Origin: Thalassotalea nanhaiensis | Lineage (GTDB): Bacteria > Pseudomonadota > Gammaproteobacteria > Enterobacterales > Alteromonadaceae | Length of the DNA: 64,000 nucleotides | Assembly (NCBI RefSeq): GCF_031583575.1 | Contig: NZ_CP134146.1 | Span: forward strand, 3,472,001-3,536,000 | Direction of reading: 5' to 3' | In this document: positions 53,266 through 62,945 of the stretch, one piece after another | How positions within the stretch are numbered: the first letter of the stretch is position 1 | Layout: each line of letters starts with the position of its first letter | Notes under the pieces: generated by a model | What the model saw: only the letters and a program-made list of their open reading frames with translations | What the model was told of the DNA's origin: nothing | The model's database searches: none | Position numbers and translations under genes: made by a program

Positions 53266-55365
53266 TTGGCTAACAAAATAATAATAGCAATGTTTCTTGG
53301 TCTCCTTATAGGGTTTACCACGCAATTCACTTTACCTGTAGTTGAATTAACTGGCCAAGGTTTTGTGATGTTAATGCAGATGACTGCATTGCCGTATATT
53401 TCGGTATCTTTAATATACGGCATCGGTAGCATGAGTAGAAAGCAAGGAAAACAGTTAATAAAATTTGGTGGTTCAACTTTGCTTATTTTATCAACTATTG
53501 TACTGGTCTTTATTGGCTTATCTCCTTTAGCTTTTCCAGATTGGAGCGCCGCTGCTTTTTATAGCGCTTCCAATCAGGTGACAACAGATGAACAAAACAT
53601 ATTAGAACTATTTTTACCCGCAAACCCTTTCAATGCTTATGCACAAGCCATCATTCCTGCAGTAGTTATATTTAGTATATTTGTTGGACTTGGCTTTATC
53701 GGCATAGAAAGTAAAAGGCGTACACTGTATATATTTAAAGATTTACGTGAGGCTTTAACATTAGTAACAAATTTCGTGATGAAGTTTGCTCCAATAGGCG
53801 TATTTGCGATTGCTTTGCATGCGTCGGCGACAATAAAACCCGATGAATTAGACGGGTTGATGGTTTATATCGCTACCGCTGCTTGTGTTGTATTACTACT
53901 TAGTTTTGTCGTTCTACCTCTATTAGTTGCCATCATTACGCCTTTAACATATAAACAGGTAGTTTTAACGGCAAAAGATGCTCTGATAACCGCATTTGCG
54001 ACTGGCAGCATTTTTATCGTATTGCCACTAATTGCGCAAAGCGTGAGAAAACAACTCTTTGATTACGCAAAACTGCATAACGACGCAAAACGCATACCTT
54101 CTGTTATCGTCCCTATTTCTTTTAGTTTACCTATTGGCGGTAAATTACTGGCGATTTTATTTGTGTTATTTGCAGGTTGGTTTTCTGGAGAGTCGGTACA
54201 TGTAAGCGACTACCCTGAATTAATGATTTTTGCGGTTATGCAACTGTTTGGTTCGAGCATGATTGCCGTACCTAACCTGCTCGACAACGTGAACATATCA
54301 GCAAGTATGTTTGATTTATTTGTCGTTGCAGAGCAATTAATTATTTCTCGATTAGGTGCGCTGCTGTCTGTGATGTTTATCACTGTGATGAGCTTATTGG
54401 TTACCTTACTTGTACTAAATAAAGTAAAGTTTTACATAAAACCATTCACTATTTTATCGGTGTCGACCCCTATTGCAACAGCACTGATATTTTTACTATT
54501 AAGTTTAACCTTTAATTCTATTAGTCATCCATATCAAGGTTACGAAAAATTCATCAATCGAGACCTTTTATTACCTTCTGCCAAAGCGAGTTACTTAAAA
54601 GAGCCGGCCAATATTGCAGGCCCTTTCGGAAAACGTAACCTGACCCTGAATAACATTAAGCAACGCGGCATCATTCGTATGGGGTATTACCGTGACTCAC
54701 TCCCTTACGCATTTCACAATAAAGATGGTGAATTAGTTGGCTTAGACATTGAGCTGGGCCATCTACTGGCACAAGAGCTAGGGGTAAACATAGAATTTGT
54801 TCGTATTTATCGCACGCAAACCAAAGAGTTATTATCGAATGGTTATCTGGATATAGTCTCTGGTATTCCAGTTACGCCGAAGAATTTATTGGAATACACG
54901 TTAACTTCCTCATATACAGCTGAGCCGTTTTCATTTTTAGTGCGCGACAAAGATAGACGAAAATTTACCTATTGGAAGGATATAATCGATAATAAAGCGT
55001 TAACCATCGGTATTCCCGAGGCTTATTTTTACGAACAATCAATTCAAAAAAACATGCCAAATAATAAAGTTTGGGAATTATCTACGCCAAGGTTGATGTT
55101 CAAGAAGCAGGGCGAAAATATAGATGCGATGATGTATGGTGCGGCTGGTGCCTCAGCTTGGACCTTATTGTACCCAGATTATGCTGTTGTTATGCCTAAA
55201 CCTTTAGCTCCGGCCATTGACATAGCTTTTCCTGTTGCAACTGGTGATTTGGCTTTTGAACGATTTATTAGTCATTGGATTGCGATGAAGAAACGTAGTA
55301 AGACAATTGATGCGTTATTCGCATATTGGATTGAAGGCAAAGAGCCGAACATATTTATAAAATGA
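53266..55365 (+). CDS. Dicarboxylate-symporter-like / solute-binding-protein fusion
   Basis: This 699-aa protein starts with TTG at 53266, preceded by AAGGAA. Residues about 1-415 resemble the DAACS (GltP/SDF) symporters, with about eight membrane helices and an HP1-like TAFATGSIFIVLPLI. The usual NMDGT motif is missing, replaced by SLPIGGKLLAI in the equivalent region. Residues about 455-690 form a periplasmic amino-acid-binding (SBP_bac_3) domain: IRMGYYRDSLPYAFHNKDGELVGLDIE, DIVSGIPVTP. The binding domain presumably hands a ligand to the membrane part. Transport or sensing are both possible. Confidence 0.82.
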   Translation: MANKIIIAMFLGLLIGFTTQFTLPVVELTGQGFVMLMQMTALPYISVSLIYGIGSMSRKQGKQLIKFGGSTLLILSTIVLVFIGLSPLAFPDWSAAAFYSASNQVTTDEQNILELFLPANPFNAYAQAIIPAVVIFSIFVGLGFIGIESKRRTLYIFKDLREALTLVTNFVMKFAPIGVFAIALHASATIKPDELDGLMVYIATAACVVLLLSFVVLPLLVAIITPLTYKQVVLTAKDALITAFATGSIFIVLPLIAQSVRKQLFDYAKLHNDAKRIPSVIVPISFSLPIGGKLLAILFVLFAGWFSGESVHVSDYPELMIFAVMQLFGSSMIAVPNLLDNVNISASMFDLFVVAEQLIISRLGALLSVMFITVMSLLVTLLVLNKVKFYIKPFTILSVSTPIATALIFLLLSLTFNSISHPYQGYEKFINRDLLLPSAKASYLKEPANIAGPFGKRNLTLNNIKQRGIIRMGYYRDSLPYAFHNKDGELVGLDIELGHLLAQELGVNIEFVRIYRTQTKELLSNGYLDIVSGIPVTPKNLLEYTLTSSYTAEPFSFLVRDKDRRKFTYWKDIIDNKALTIGIPEAYFYEQSIQKNMPNNKVWELSTPRLMFKKQGENIDAMMYGAAGASAWTLLYPDYAVVMPKPLAPAIDIAFPVATGDLAFERFISHWIAMKKRSKTIDALFAYWIEGKEPNIFIK

Positions 55366-55402
55366 TAATACCAAGTCTGTTAATTGAGCAAATTGGTATT
55401 AT
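55365..55402 (+). terminator. Possible terminator after the transporter fusion
   Basis: A 10-bp stem ATAATACCAA / TTGGTATTAT (55365-55374 and 55393-55402) with an 18-base loop is followed by TTTAC. The first bases overlap the stop region. The long loop makes it a weaker candidate. Confidence 0.45.
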
Positions 55403-55497
55403 TTTACTGGTATAGTAAGAATTGTTACATAATCGCTATTCCAATTTATAATGAATCACTATACATTAAGAAAAAAGCATTATTGCAAGGATATAAC

Positions 55498-55716
55498 ATG
55501 CAAATTAAAGAATGGGCAGATGAATTATTTGAAGTATTTGATGAAGATAAAGACGGGGTAATTAACCGCTCTGAATTTGTTGAATTAATCGACTGTCTTT
55601 TAAAAGAAAAAGGTATTCGCATGTGCGAAACAATTTTCCACAAGTTTGATAAAAATCACGACAATTCAATCTCTAAAGATGAGTTGATCGAGATGCTCAT
55701 CGACTTAGCGTTATAA
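55498..55716 (+). CDS. Small EF-hand calcium-binding protein
   Basis: The start at 55498, after AAGGATATAAC, gives 72 aa. An upstream in-frame start at 55384 would add a hydrophobic segment not typical here. Two EF-hand loops are complete: DEDKDGVINRSE (residues about 17-28) and DKNHDNSISKDE (about 53-64), with acidic residues at loop positions 1, 3, 5 and 12. The second loop has Asn in place of Gly at position 6. It has no signal peptide, so a cytoplasmic calmodulin-like calcium binder is likely. The partner is unknown. Confidence 0.82.
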   Translation: MQIKEWADELFEVFDEDKDGVINRSEFVELIDCLLKEKGIRMCETIFHKFDKNHDNSISKDELIEMLIDLAL

Positions 55717-55752
55717 AAGTCATAAATTTCAGCCAATAGTAGCCTATTGGCT

Positions 55753-56097
55753 TTAATCTGTACGACAAAATGAATAACTGCTAAACCAGTGTGGAAACCC
55801 TGATAAGCAATTTGCCACCTCACCTAAAACCAGCCAAATATAAAGCCAATAAACGACAAACCCTAAAAAGCTCACATAATGATACCAGGCATAAAACTTA
55901 ATTTGCCGAGATGGTATTGGAATAACTAATTCCCTGTTAAAACATTTCTGATGAAGATAGTTCAACGGCACGTAGTACAGTTGATATACAAAAGGAATGC
56001 CTAATAGAACAAAAATTGCATGGTATATAGATAAATAGAAGCCTAATACCAATAAAGTGAAGCTCAATAAACCATAGCGTATTTTAGTAAACAGCAT
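55753..56097 (-). CDS. Small membrane protein, unknown
   Basis: This 114-aa protein has two or three hydrophobic helices (about residues 9-30, 32-48 and 74-95). A basic loop RQIKFYAWYHY lies between. AAGGGAGC precedes the ATG. I recognise no family. It is convergent with the EF-hand gene. Confidence 0.5.
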   Translation of the reverse strand: MLFTKIRYGLLSFTLLVLGFYLSIYHAIFVLLGIPFVYQLYYVPLNYLHQKCFNRELVIPIPSRQIKFYAWYHYVSFLGFVVYWLYIWLVLGEVANCLSGFPHWFSSYSFCRTD

Positions 56098-56226
56098 GCA
56101 GCTCCCTTATCATTATTATAAAGCGATACAAACTCTATTTAACCATAGGAAAATTTACCGTCTTTGTACACTTGGCATATGAAGTAAAGGCAAAGAGTGT
56201 ATCAGAGCCTAACTCGTACAGATATA

Positions 56227-56254
56227 AAAAAACCAGCATAAATGCTGGTTTTTT
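56227..56254 (-). terminator. Intrinsic terminator after the cytochrome gene
   Basis: A perfect 12-bp stem AAAAAACCAGCA / TGCTGGTTTTTT (56227-56238 and 56243-56254) with loop TAAA lies just after the minus-strand gene ending at 56279. Confidence 0.9.
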
Positions 56255-56278
56255 GAACGTTCGAAATATCGATAAAAA

Positions 56279-57862
56279 TTATTCTGGAGAACAACCTTCT
56301 GCTGGAAGAGAGTTAATCCAAGCTTTAACTAACTCAAGTCCTTCAGCATGTTTAGTACTGCGACCTAATGGTGCCATACGTTGGTTGGCATTAGATGTCG
56401 TTAAACGATATAACAAATAAGACTGTTCTGGTGCTTGTGGTACCACATCATACGTTAGCTCTTCTGGAAATTCGTCAAGAAACTCAGTACGGTTGGTATC
56501 ATCACGATTTGCAATAGGTGCTTTACAGGTACCAAACTTTGACGTTTGCGTTGCATAATCTCGGTTATATTCAAGTTGTAACCCTGTGTACCCAGCAGCA
56601 CCGGCATAATGTTCATGTCCAGCTTCACTTAGTGTCAATTCAGAACGATGACAATGCGCACAGTTAATATCTAAATAGCCACGAGCAGTTCTTTCTAGCT
56701 CTTCTGCTGATAATTGCGACAAAATAGTATCATCTCTAAATAACATCATTTTCTCTAAATTATCTGCCGCGTCAGGTAAACCAACTAATAGACCATTATC
56801 AGCCCAGTAGGTAAGTTGATTTTCACTGCCTGAATCATATGCATAATCTTTATTTAAATTACGAGCTTTAGGTCCAATTGGTTTAAAAACGTTTGGACGA
56901 ATATCGTCAGAATCTTGCGTTACAGGTAAAATTTGATGACACGAATTACACGATGTAGCCTTAGGTACGTTGTAAGTAAATGCCAACTCTTCACCTTTGT
57001 GAGTTGTAGTCACATCTAAACTGGCACCGGTGATTGCAAGTTTCGCTGTATCACCAGACGACTCAATAGGATCCCAATAGTATGGTAATGCCATCCAACC
57101 ATCTGGGCGATGTATAAGTAATCGAGTTTCAATTACCAACTCAGTACCTTCTCTATCGGCTGTATTAGCTGGCATAGTAAAAGTTTTAACAAGGACAGAG
57201 CCTACCGGAAAGTCTAAGACTTCATTAGCACTGTAGGTAACCGTCAAACCTTCAGGAATGAACGCATAACGATATTTAGTGGCATAATCGGTAAATAACG
57301 GTACCGCCAAATCGAATGGAACGCCACCTGCGTTAGGATTCGTTGTAGGATCGCTGCTATCTTTAAACAAATTGTAAGACGCAATGTCAGTACAGTTTTC
57401 TGTCATCAATGCGTTCCAGTTAACACCGTCAGTATTTGCATCACAATTACCATCAGAGCCGTCTGGTGCACCAGCACCATCATTGGGAGTCCAACCTAGA
57501 TCAGGATCGTTATTATCACCAATGCCATTAGAATTCTCATCTAACCATTCTTCAGCATCAAGTGGAAATGCATCAACATTATCACCAAAACCATCGCTGT
57601 CGGAATCTAACCATTCTGTTGAATCATGTGGAAACACATCAGCATTATCACCAAAACCATCGCCATCAGTATCAAACCATTCAGCGGCATCATTTGGAAA
57701 AGCATCATTGTGATCGGCATAACCATCGCCATCAGCATCTTGAATAGTTGCTGGAGCATTCTTTGGCAAATCTTCGCTACCTGCGCCACAGGCAGACACT
57801 GTGATAGAGAAAATAGCAGCAAGTGAAATTATTTGAACTTGCTTTAACTTAGTTGTTTTCAT
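56279..57862 (-). CDS. Diheme c-type cytochrome lipoprotein (SO2930 / HNE_0200 family)
   Basis: The ATG at 57862, after GGGTG, gives 527 aa. A lipoprotein signal ends with VSAC. Next comes a series of thrombospondin type 3-like repeats (about residues 40-125: DADGDGYADHNDAFP, DTDGDGFGDNADVFP and similar), likely to bind calcium. The main domain (about 165-525) has two haem sites, SCNSCH and NCAHCH, and matches the TIGR03806-type HNE_0200/SO2930 family. In known genomes this family is paired with a beta-helix protein, as here (90 bases upstream). The role of the pair is unknown, and surface electron transfer is a speculation. Confidence 0.82.
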   Translation of the reverse strand: MKTTKLKQVQIISLAAIFSITVSACGAGSEDLPKNAPATIQDADGDGYADHNDAFPNDAAEWFDTDGDGFGDNADVFPHDSTEWLDSDSDGFGDNVDAFPLDAEEWLDENSNGIGDNNDPDLGWTPNDGAGAPDGSDGNCDANTDGVNWNALMTENCTDIASYNLFKDSSDPTTNPNAGGVPFDLAVPLFTDYATKYRYAFIPEGLTVTYSANEVLDFPVGSVLVKTFTMPANTADREGTELVIETRLLIHRPDGWMALPYYWDPIESSGDTAKLAITGASLDVTTTHKGEELAFTYNVPKATSCNSCHQILPVTQDSDDIRPNVFKPIGPKARNLNKDYAYDSGSENQLTYWADNGLLVGLPDAADNLEKMMLFRDDTILSQLSAEELERTARGYLDINCAHCHRSELTLSEAGHEHYAGAAGYTGLQLEYNRDYATQTSKFGTCKAPIANRDDTNRTEFLDEFPEELTYDVVPQAPEQSYLLYRLTTSNANQRMAPLGRSTKHAEGLELVKAWINSLPAEGCSPE

Positions 57863-57952
57863 AAAACACCCGTTACTTAAAATTAACAATTTAGGGTTCA
57901 AAAATAAGGTGGGCACAGCCCACCTTTGTTTGGGATACTTATTCGATTGACG

Positions 57953-59743
57953 TTATAGGTTACATGAGAATGATGATTGGTCATCACCATTACAGCCATA
58001 TTTCATACCACGAAAAGTAACGGTAGGAGCAGGTAAACGCTCAGGTGTTGTTGCACAAGTAAACGAAGAGTTATCGCCGTGAATTACTTCAGTTTTAAAA
58101 ATTGGCGCAGGTAAGCCACCAGCGATACCATTAACGGCATCAGCCATCTTCGATGGGAATACAGTACCAATTTTTGCTTCACCAAATTCGTTAAATGAAG
58201 CTACAGAATTTGCGTCAATGTTATTTGCTAAACACACACCATCATCAGCTTCATAAGGTAGGAAAGTATCACCAGTTAACGCATATAACGCGGCGAAACT
58301 ATCGGTTTCGTTGATAACAAACTGACCAATACCATCAAATAAAATTGCAGGCATCTTATTTGCAGTATTATCGATAACTCCGCCAGTAGGAGTTGCTTCA
58401 AACGTCATTGGATCAGGAGCTAATTCTAGCGTCATACCAGTAAAACCATTCATAATAGTAAATTGAGGATATGCTTCGTCAATACCAGGAACAAGCACGT
58501 AATTTAATAAATTACCTCTTGGCATAGCCCCTGAACGCTCAATATAATTGTCATGAATATAATTTTTATTGTAGTTTGGATTCCAACCAGCCATCATTGT
58601 CGCAACATGCTTATCAGAATAGTTATCAAAGTTGTCATCAATTAAGAAATAGCTTGCTAGCTCCATTGAAGCGGTATGGTTATCTCTAAATTCATTATGA
58701 TAAATTTCAACATTTGACGTGGCTAGATTTAAAAACCCTGTTCCAGGAGGAACTTTACCAACGGTAGAGTTTGGCGGAGCAACATTGTTACCGTTATTGG
58801 CGATCATTTTATTATTAAATACACGAACATTCTCACCAAATGCTTTTTCTAAGCCTGGTAAATCAAACACCAAGATACCCGCACTATTTTCTGTAGCAAA
58901 GTTTTCATAAACATCAGCATTGGTCGAGTTTTCAATTTCAATACCTGCTACGTTATTTTTAGCAACATTATGACGAACAACAATGTTATTTGTTTGACCT
59001 ACATAAATACCAGCATCAGCTGAACCATATGAAAAGTTATACTCCATAATCACATTTTGTGAACTAACAGGGTATAAACCATAAGCACCGTTGCTTGAAT
59101 CTAAAACACCTTCCCAAATAGCGCCCGTATAGGCCATTAAAACGCCATTTGCTTTTTCAACTTTGATGCCGTTCTTTTTAGCTTCAAAAACACTAAAGTC
59201 ACGAATCTCTAAACCTGAACCACCTTCAAAGCGTACAGCATCGTCAGCCATTGTTGATTTACTGAAATCAAGTTGCGTTTCGTTAATACCATAACCGGTA
59301 AAAGTAACGTTCGTCATGTTTTGCAAAAGAATCGTATCATTTACAAAATAGCGCCCTTGTGGAAGCAGTAACGTATCACCACTTTTTAAATCAAAAATTG
59401 CCAGGTTAATCGCATCAGTAATGTCACTTTCACCATCAACCAGGTCTCCTTCAAAATAATCACTAACTAAAATAGCGTCATCATAAATTGGATGATCTGA
59501 AGTTGTATAAGCAAATGCCGCTGAACCAGAGCCATCTTCTACGCCACTTCCTGTTCCATCTTCACCTGTTGGACCCGTTGGTCCGGTTGGTCCCGTTGGA
59601 CCTACAGGGCCTTGCATACCTGGAGTACCCTGCGCACCAGTATTACCATCTTCGCCAGCACAACCAGTAAGTAATAAAGCACTTGTGATGGCGGCAACCA
59701 ATACTGATTTCTTTAAATTCTTGCTCTTGTCATTAAACTTCAT
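57953..59743 (-). CDS. Parallel beta-helix lipoprotein with collagen-like segment
   Basis: The ATG at 59743, after GAGAG, gives 596 aa. A GTG two codons upstream is also in frame. A lipoprotein signal ends LLTGC. Residues about 30-65 are a collagen-like Gly-x-y stretch (GPVGPTGPTGPTGPTGEDG). The rest (about 75-590) is a right-handed parallel beta-helix with the TIGR03805-type pattern: FTGYGINETQLDFS, NGIKVEKANGVLM, NIVVRHNVAKNNVAGIEIENSTNADVYEN, AGILVFDLPGL. This family occurs in two-gene pairs with TIGR03806, which is the gene downstream. Catalytic function is unknown. Confidence 0.82.
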   Translation of the reverse strand: MKFNDKSKNLKKSVLVAAITSALLLTGCAGEDGNTGAQGTPGMQGPVGPTGPTGPTGPTGEDGTGSGVEDGSGSAAFAYTTSDHPIYDDAILVSDYFEGDLVDGESDITDAINLAIFDLKSGDTLLLPQGRYFVNDTILLQNMTNVTFTGYGINETQLDFSKSTMADDAVRFEGGSGLEIRDFSVFEAKKNGIKVEKANGVLMAYTGAIWEGVLDSSNGAYGLYPVSSQNVIMEYNFSYGSADAGIYVGQTNNIVVRHNVAKNNVAGIEIENSTNADVYENFATENSAGILVFDLPGLEKAFGENVRVFNNKMIANNGNNVAPPNSTVGKVPPGTGFLNLATSNVEIYHNEFRDNHTASMELASYFLIDDNFDNYSDKHVATMMAGWNPNYNKNYIHDNYIERSGAMPRGNLLNYVLVPGIDEAYPQFTIMNGFTGMTLELAPDPMTFEATPTGGVIDNTANKMPAILFDGIGQFVINETDSFAALYALTGDTFLPYEADDGVCLANNIDANSVASFNEFGEAKIGTVFPSKMADAVNGIAGGLPAPIFKTEVIHGDNSSFTCATTPERLPAPTVTFRGMKYGCNGDDQSSFSCNL

Positions 59744-60422
59744 TTTCACTCTCTTGTAATTTGTGTTCTAGGTCACTACTGGTTAAACGTGTGCCCAGTA
59801 ATAATTTGTTAACAATACTGCAACAAAATAGACATTTATTATAATTATCATTGTTCCACTAAAGTTGGTGCGAACAACAACTCAGCCACCAACATGTTGA
59901 AATAAAACGAATTTTCAACAAAACCTTTTAAACCAGCATCATTCCCACTGATTCACAGTACTAATTTTAATTATAAATTTGTACAATTTATTTAAGATTT
60001 AAAAAGAAATTACCCTAAGTAACATTTAATTACAAACACTATCTGATCGGATGAGCCGATCAGCTGTAAAATAAATGTAAAATTATGATTAACTCCCACT
60101 AAATCAAAGCCATGTGTAACAACGTAAGTTTTAAAAATTAAAACAACGCAACATCACAACAAATTAGATTTTCTCTGATATAACAACAAGTTAAAGCTGA
60201 GTTTTCACTCAAATACAAACAAAGAAAAGGCAGTGCAAATATTCAACAAAGTGTTTACAAAACGAACAAAGTAGAAAAATAAAAAAAATTGTAACCGAGA
60301 TAAGTTTTTACCTATAAAAATCAAATATATTTTTTATAAAGATGCATTGGCCAAACAAATACGACAGGTAAAAACATCAATGTAGAGAATTAATGCTAGA
60401 GATTAAAGGGGGGCAGAATGAA
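59744..60422. other. Long intergenic region before the beta-helix gene
   Basis: About 680 bases without a convincing ORF, very A+T-rich. It should contain the promoter of the lipoprotein pair. The only strong structure is a palindrome, CTGATCGG-N5-CCGATCAG, at 60043-60063. Confidence 0.5.
60043..60063. promoter_or_regulatory. Unassigned 21-bp interrupted palindrome
   Basis: CTGATCGG (60043-60050) and CCGATCAG (60056-60063) are perfect complements separated by ATGAG. Its size fits a dimeric repressor operator. No T-run follows, so a terminator is less likely. It lies about 300 bases upstream of the beta-helix gene. Confidence 0.35.
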
Positions 60423-60424
60423 AA

Positions 60425-60448
60425 AAGGCCCTGCGTATGCAGAGCCTT
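60425..60448 (-). terminator. Terminator after tRNA-Phe
   Basis: Stem AAGGCCCTGC / GCAGAGCCTT (60425-60434 and 60439-60448), one mismatch, followed by six T on the minus strand. It lies directly after the tRNA 3' end. Confidence 0.85.
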
Positions 60449-60454
60449 AAAGTA

Positions 60455-60530
60455 TGGTGCCCCGACCCGGATTTGAACCAGGGACACGCGGATTTTCAAT
60501 CCGCTGCTCTACCAACTGAGCTATCGGGGC
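60455..60530 (-). tRNA. tRNA-Phe (GAA)
   Basis: The 76-base minus-strand sequence begins GCCCCGATAGCTCAG, has the D-arm AGCTCAGTTGGTAGAGC, the anticodon arm GCGGATTGAAAATCCGC with GAA, a T-arm with GGTTCAAATCC, and an encoded 3' CCA. The acceptor stem GCCCCGA pairs with TCGGGGC. It closely follows the E. coli tRNA-Phe pattern. Confidence 0.97.
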
Positions 60531-60706
60531 TTTCAAGTAAAAGATAAAATCTTTTTCTGAAAGAGCGCGTATAATATAGCGCATTTAACAGCTTATCAAC
60601 TAATTTTTAGATAATAATGATTGCTTGCTTATTATTCAAACGAAGCGATGTATTTACGGCCAATTTAGATTTTCGTTATCAGCTTTCTGTTCATGGAGTA
60701 TTGGCT

Positions 60707-61024
60707 TTATAATTCGAAGTCGCCAAAATCATCTTCATCGATTGCATCGCAAATTCGATTGTCTGGCTGGGGGTCTAACAAGGAAGGTTGAACAATGAGT
60801 GGTAGTGTTTCTTCAACTTTAGCTTTGGCTGGTGCTGTTCGTCGCTTTTCTCGTTGTAAGCATAACTTTATAACTCGCTGCTTTTCTGAATTATTCAACT
60901 CTTTCCAACCAAATCGCTCTTCTCTAGTACGAAAACAGCCCTGACAATAGCCTTTGTCATCTGATTTACATACGCCACGACATGGGCTTGGTACGTCAAA
61001 AAAGTCGAGTTGCAAATCTTGCAT
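60707..61024 (-). CDS. DUF1289 family small cysteine protein
   Basis: This 105-aa protein has the DUF1289 signature near its start: SPCRGVCKSDDKGYCQGC with cysteines at residues 15, 19, 27 and 30, a likely zinc or Fe-S site, followed by TREERFGWKELNNSEKQRVI. The C-terminal half is acidic and probably disordered. It is on the same strand as SulP but separated from it by a terminator. Function of the family is unknown. Confidence 0.85.
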   Translation of the reverse strand: MQDLQLDFFDVPSPCRGVCKSDDKGYCQGCFRTREERFGWKELNNSEKQRVIKLCLQREKRRTAPAKAKVEETLPLIVQPSLLDPQPDNRICDAIDEDDFGDFEL

Positions 61025-61086
61025 TAATGGCCTTAACTACTCATTCAGTGAACTGTTTAATTACTACATTAAAGTATAGCCAACAA

Positions 61087-61115
61087 AAAGGGGCATTAAT
61101 AGCCCCTTTAAAATC
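61087..61115 (-). terminator. Terminator after the SulP gene
   Basis: Stem AAAGGGGC / GCCCCTTT (61087-61094 and 61102-61109), loop ATTAATA. On the minus strand it is followed by TTTGTTGG. Confidence 0.85.
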
Positions 61116-61139
61116 AGTAATGTTCAGCACTTTAAAGCG

Positions 61140-62699
61140 TTAATCAAGCTTATCTGACATAACATGATAGCTAGGATCTTCAATATAGTTAACTTCAACC
61201 AAGTCCCCTGCTTTAGTAAGTAATGTACGACATTCTGCACTTAAGTGTCGAAGATGCAACGTTTTACCACGGCTCTTGTAACGCTCAGCGAGAGTATCGA
61301 TTGCTTCAATAGCAGAGTGATCTGCAACACGTGAATTTTTAAATTCAACAATAACATCTTGGCTATCACTTTTCGGGTCAAATTGTTCCAAAAAGCTTGA
61401 AATAGCGCCAAAGAATAATGGGCCATTAACGTCATAAACAGTCCAACCTTTATCATCGGTTGAACGATTAACAATAACGTGTTTTGCATGCTGCCAAGCA
61501 AATACTAAAGCAGAAACAATAACACCAACAATAACGGCTACCGCTAAATCAGATATTACTGTGACACCCGATACTAAAATAATAACGAAGGCGTCAGCTT
61601 TTGGAATTTTGCCCATAATACGTAAGCTGGACCATTCAAAAGTACCAATAACAACAATGAACATAACCCCTACCAATGCGGCAAGTGGGATTATCTCAAT
61701 GAGACCAGACGCAAACAATATAAAACCAAGTAATGCTAATGCTGCCGTTATACCCGATGCTCGACCACGACCACCAGAGTTAACGTTGATCATTGATTGA
61801 CCAATCATCGCACAACCGCCCATACCGCCAAAGAAACCATTAACTGTATTGGCTGCACCTTGTGCAACACATTCACGGTTAGCTTGTCCGTGTGTTTCAG
61901 TAAGCTCGTCAATTAAGGTAAGTGTTAATAATGATTCAATTAAACCAATTGCCGCTAACACCAAAGCAAATGGCAATATAATCATTAACGTTTCAAGGTT
62001 AAATGGCACTGATGGAATCGCGAAACTTGGTAAACCGCCAGCCAATGTACTTGCAGGATCACCGGTCATATCGATTACATAATCAATAACCGTACGAGAA
62101 TCTATATCTGTAAAGAATACAATTGCTGTAACGACAATAATAGCCACTAACGATGATGGAATAGCTTTAGTTAACTTAGGTAAAAAGTGAATAATTGCCA
62201 TGGTTAAGGCTATTAAACCAACCATAGTGTACATCGCTGAACCTGTCATCCATTCTAACTCACCTACGTCATTTGTTACTTTAAACTGACCAAGTTGGGC
62301 AAGGAAAATTACAATAGCTAAGCCATTCACAAAACCGAGCATCACCGGATGAGGCACAAGTCGAATAAATTTACCTAATTTAAACACCCCAAAGATTATT
62401 TGGAAGATACCGGTAAGTACAACGGCGGCAAAGAGATATTGCACTCCATGTAATGCCACTAGGCTCACCATAACTACGGCCATAGCGCCAGTTGCACCAG
62501 AAATCATCCCAGGACGACCACCAAAGGCAGACGTAATTAGACCAACCATAAAAGCGGCATATAATCCTACTAAAGGATCAACACCAGCAACGAAGGCAAA
62601 TGCCACGGCTTCTGGTACGAGTGCCAAAGCAACTGTTAAACCTGATAACACATCATTTTTCAGGCTAGTTACTTTACTTGCATGTAATTCAAACATCAT
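61140..62699 (-). CDS. SulP family anion transporter with STAS domain
   Basis: This 519-aa protein has 10-14 membrane helices (about residues 15-395) and a cytoplasmic STAS domain (about 410-515, containing ALFQ-free [15 protein letters not shown] and [11 protein letters not shown]). The motif [23 protein letters not shown] near the N-terminus and [26 protein letters not shown] are typical of SulP. SulP proteins carry sulfate, bicarbonate or dicarboxylates with Na+ or H+. The exact anion cannot be told, and the marine setting makes bicarbonate or sulfate plausible. Confidence 0.9.
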   Translation of the reverse strand: MMFELHASKVTSLKNDVLSGLTVALALVPEAVAFAFVAGVDPLVGLYAAFMVGLITSAFGGRPGMISGATGAMAVVMVSLVALHGVQYLFAAVVLTGIFQIIFGVFKLGKFIRLVPHPVMLGFVNGLAIVIFLAQLGQFKVTNDVGELEWMTGSAMYTMVGLIALTMAIIHFLPKLTKAIPSSLVAIIVVTAIVFFTDIDSRTVIDYVIDMTGDPASTLAGGLPSFAIPSVPFNLETLMIILPFALVLAAIGLIESLLTLTLIDELTETHGQANRECVAQGAANTVNGFFGGMGGCAMIGQSMINVNSGGRGRASGITAALALLGFILFASGLIEIIPLAALVGVMFIVVIGTFEWSSLRIMGKIPKADAFVIILVSGVTVISDLAVAVIVGVIVSALVFAWQHAKHVIVNRSTDDKGWTVYDVNGPLFFGAISSFLEQFDPKSDSQDVIVEFKNSRVADHSAIEAIDTLAERYKSRGKTLHLRHLSAECRTLLTKAGDLVEVNYIEDPSYHVMSDKLD

Positions 62700-62945
62700 A
62701 AACTCACGGTAGTGAAAGTAGGTATTAAGACATAAATATAGTCTTAAAACAGAAATATAAGTAAAACACTGTTATTCAACAGAAAGTTAATACCGAGTAG
62801 CATTAAAGTTTTTACTCAAAAATTAGTGGCGAGATGTTAAAGATTAATAACGATTTTGTCAATAAAACAGCAGAGAATGAGCAACAAATCCTCTGAACTG
62901 GATTTGTACTAATTCTCGCTGATGGGGCAATACTTAGAAAGTGAT

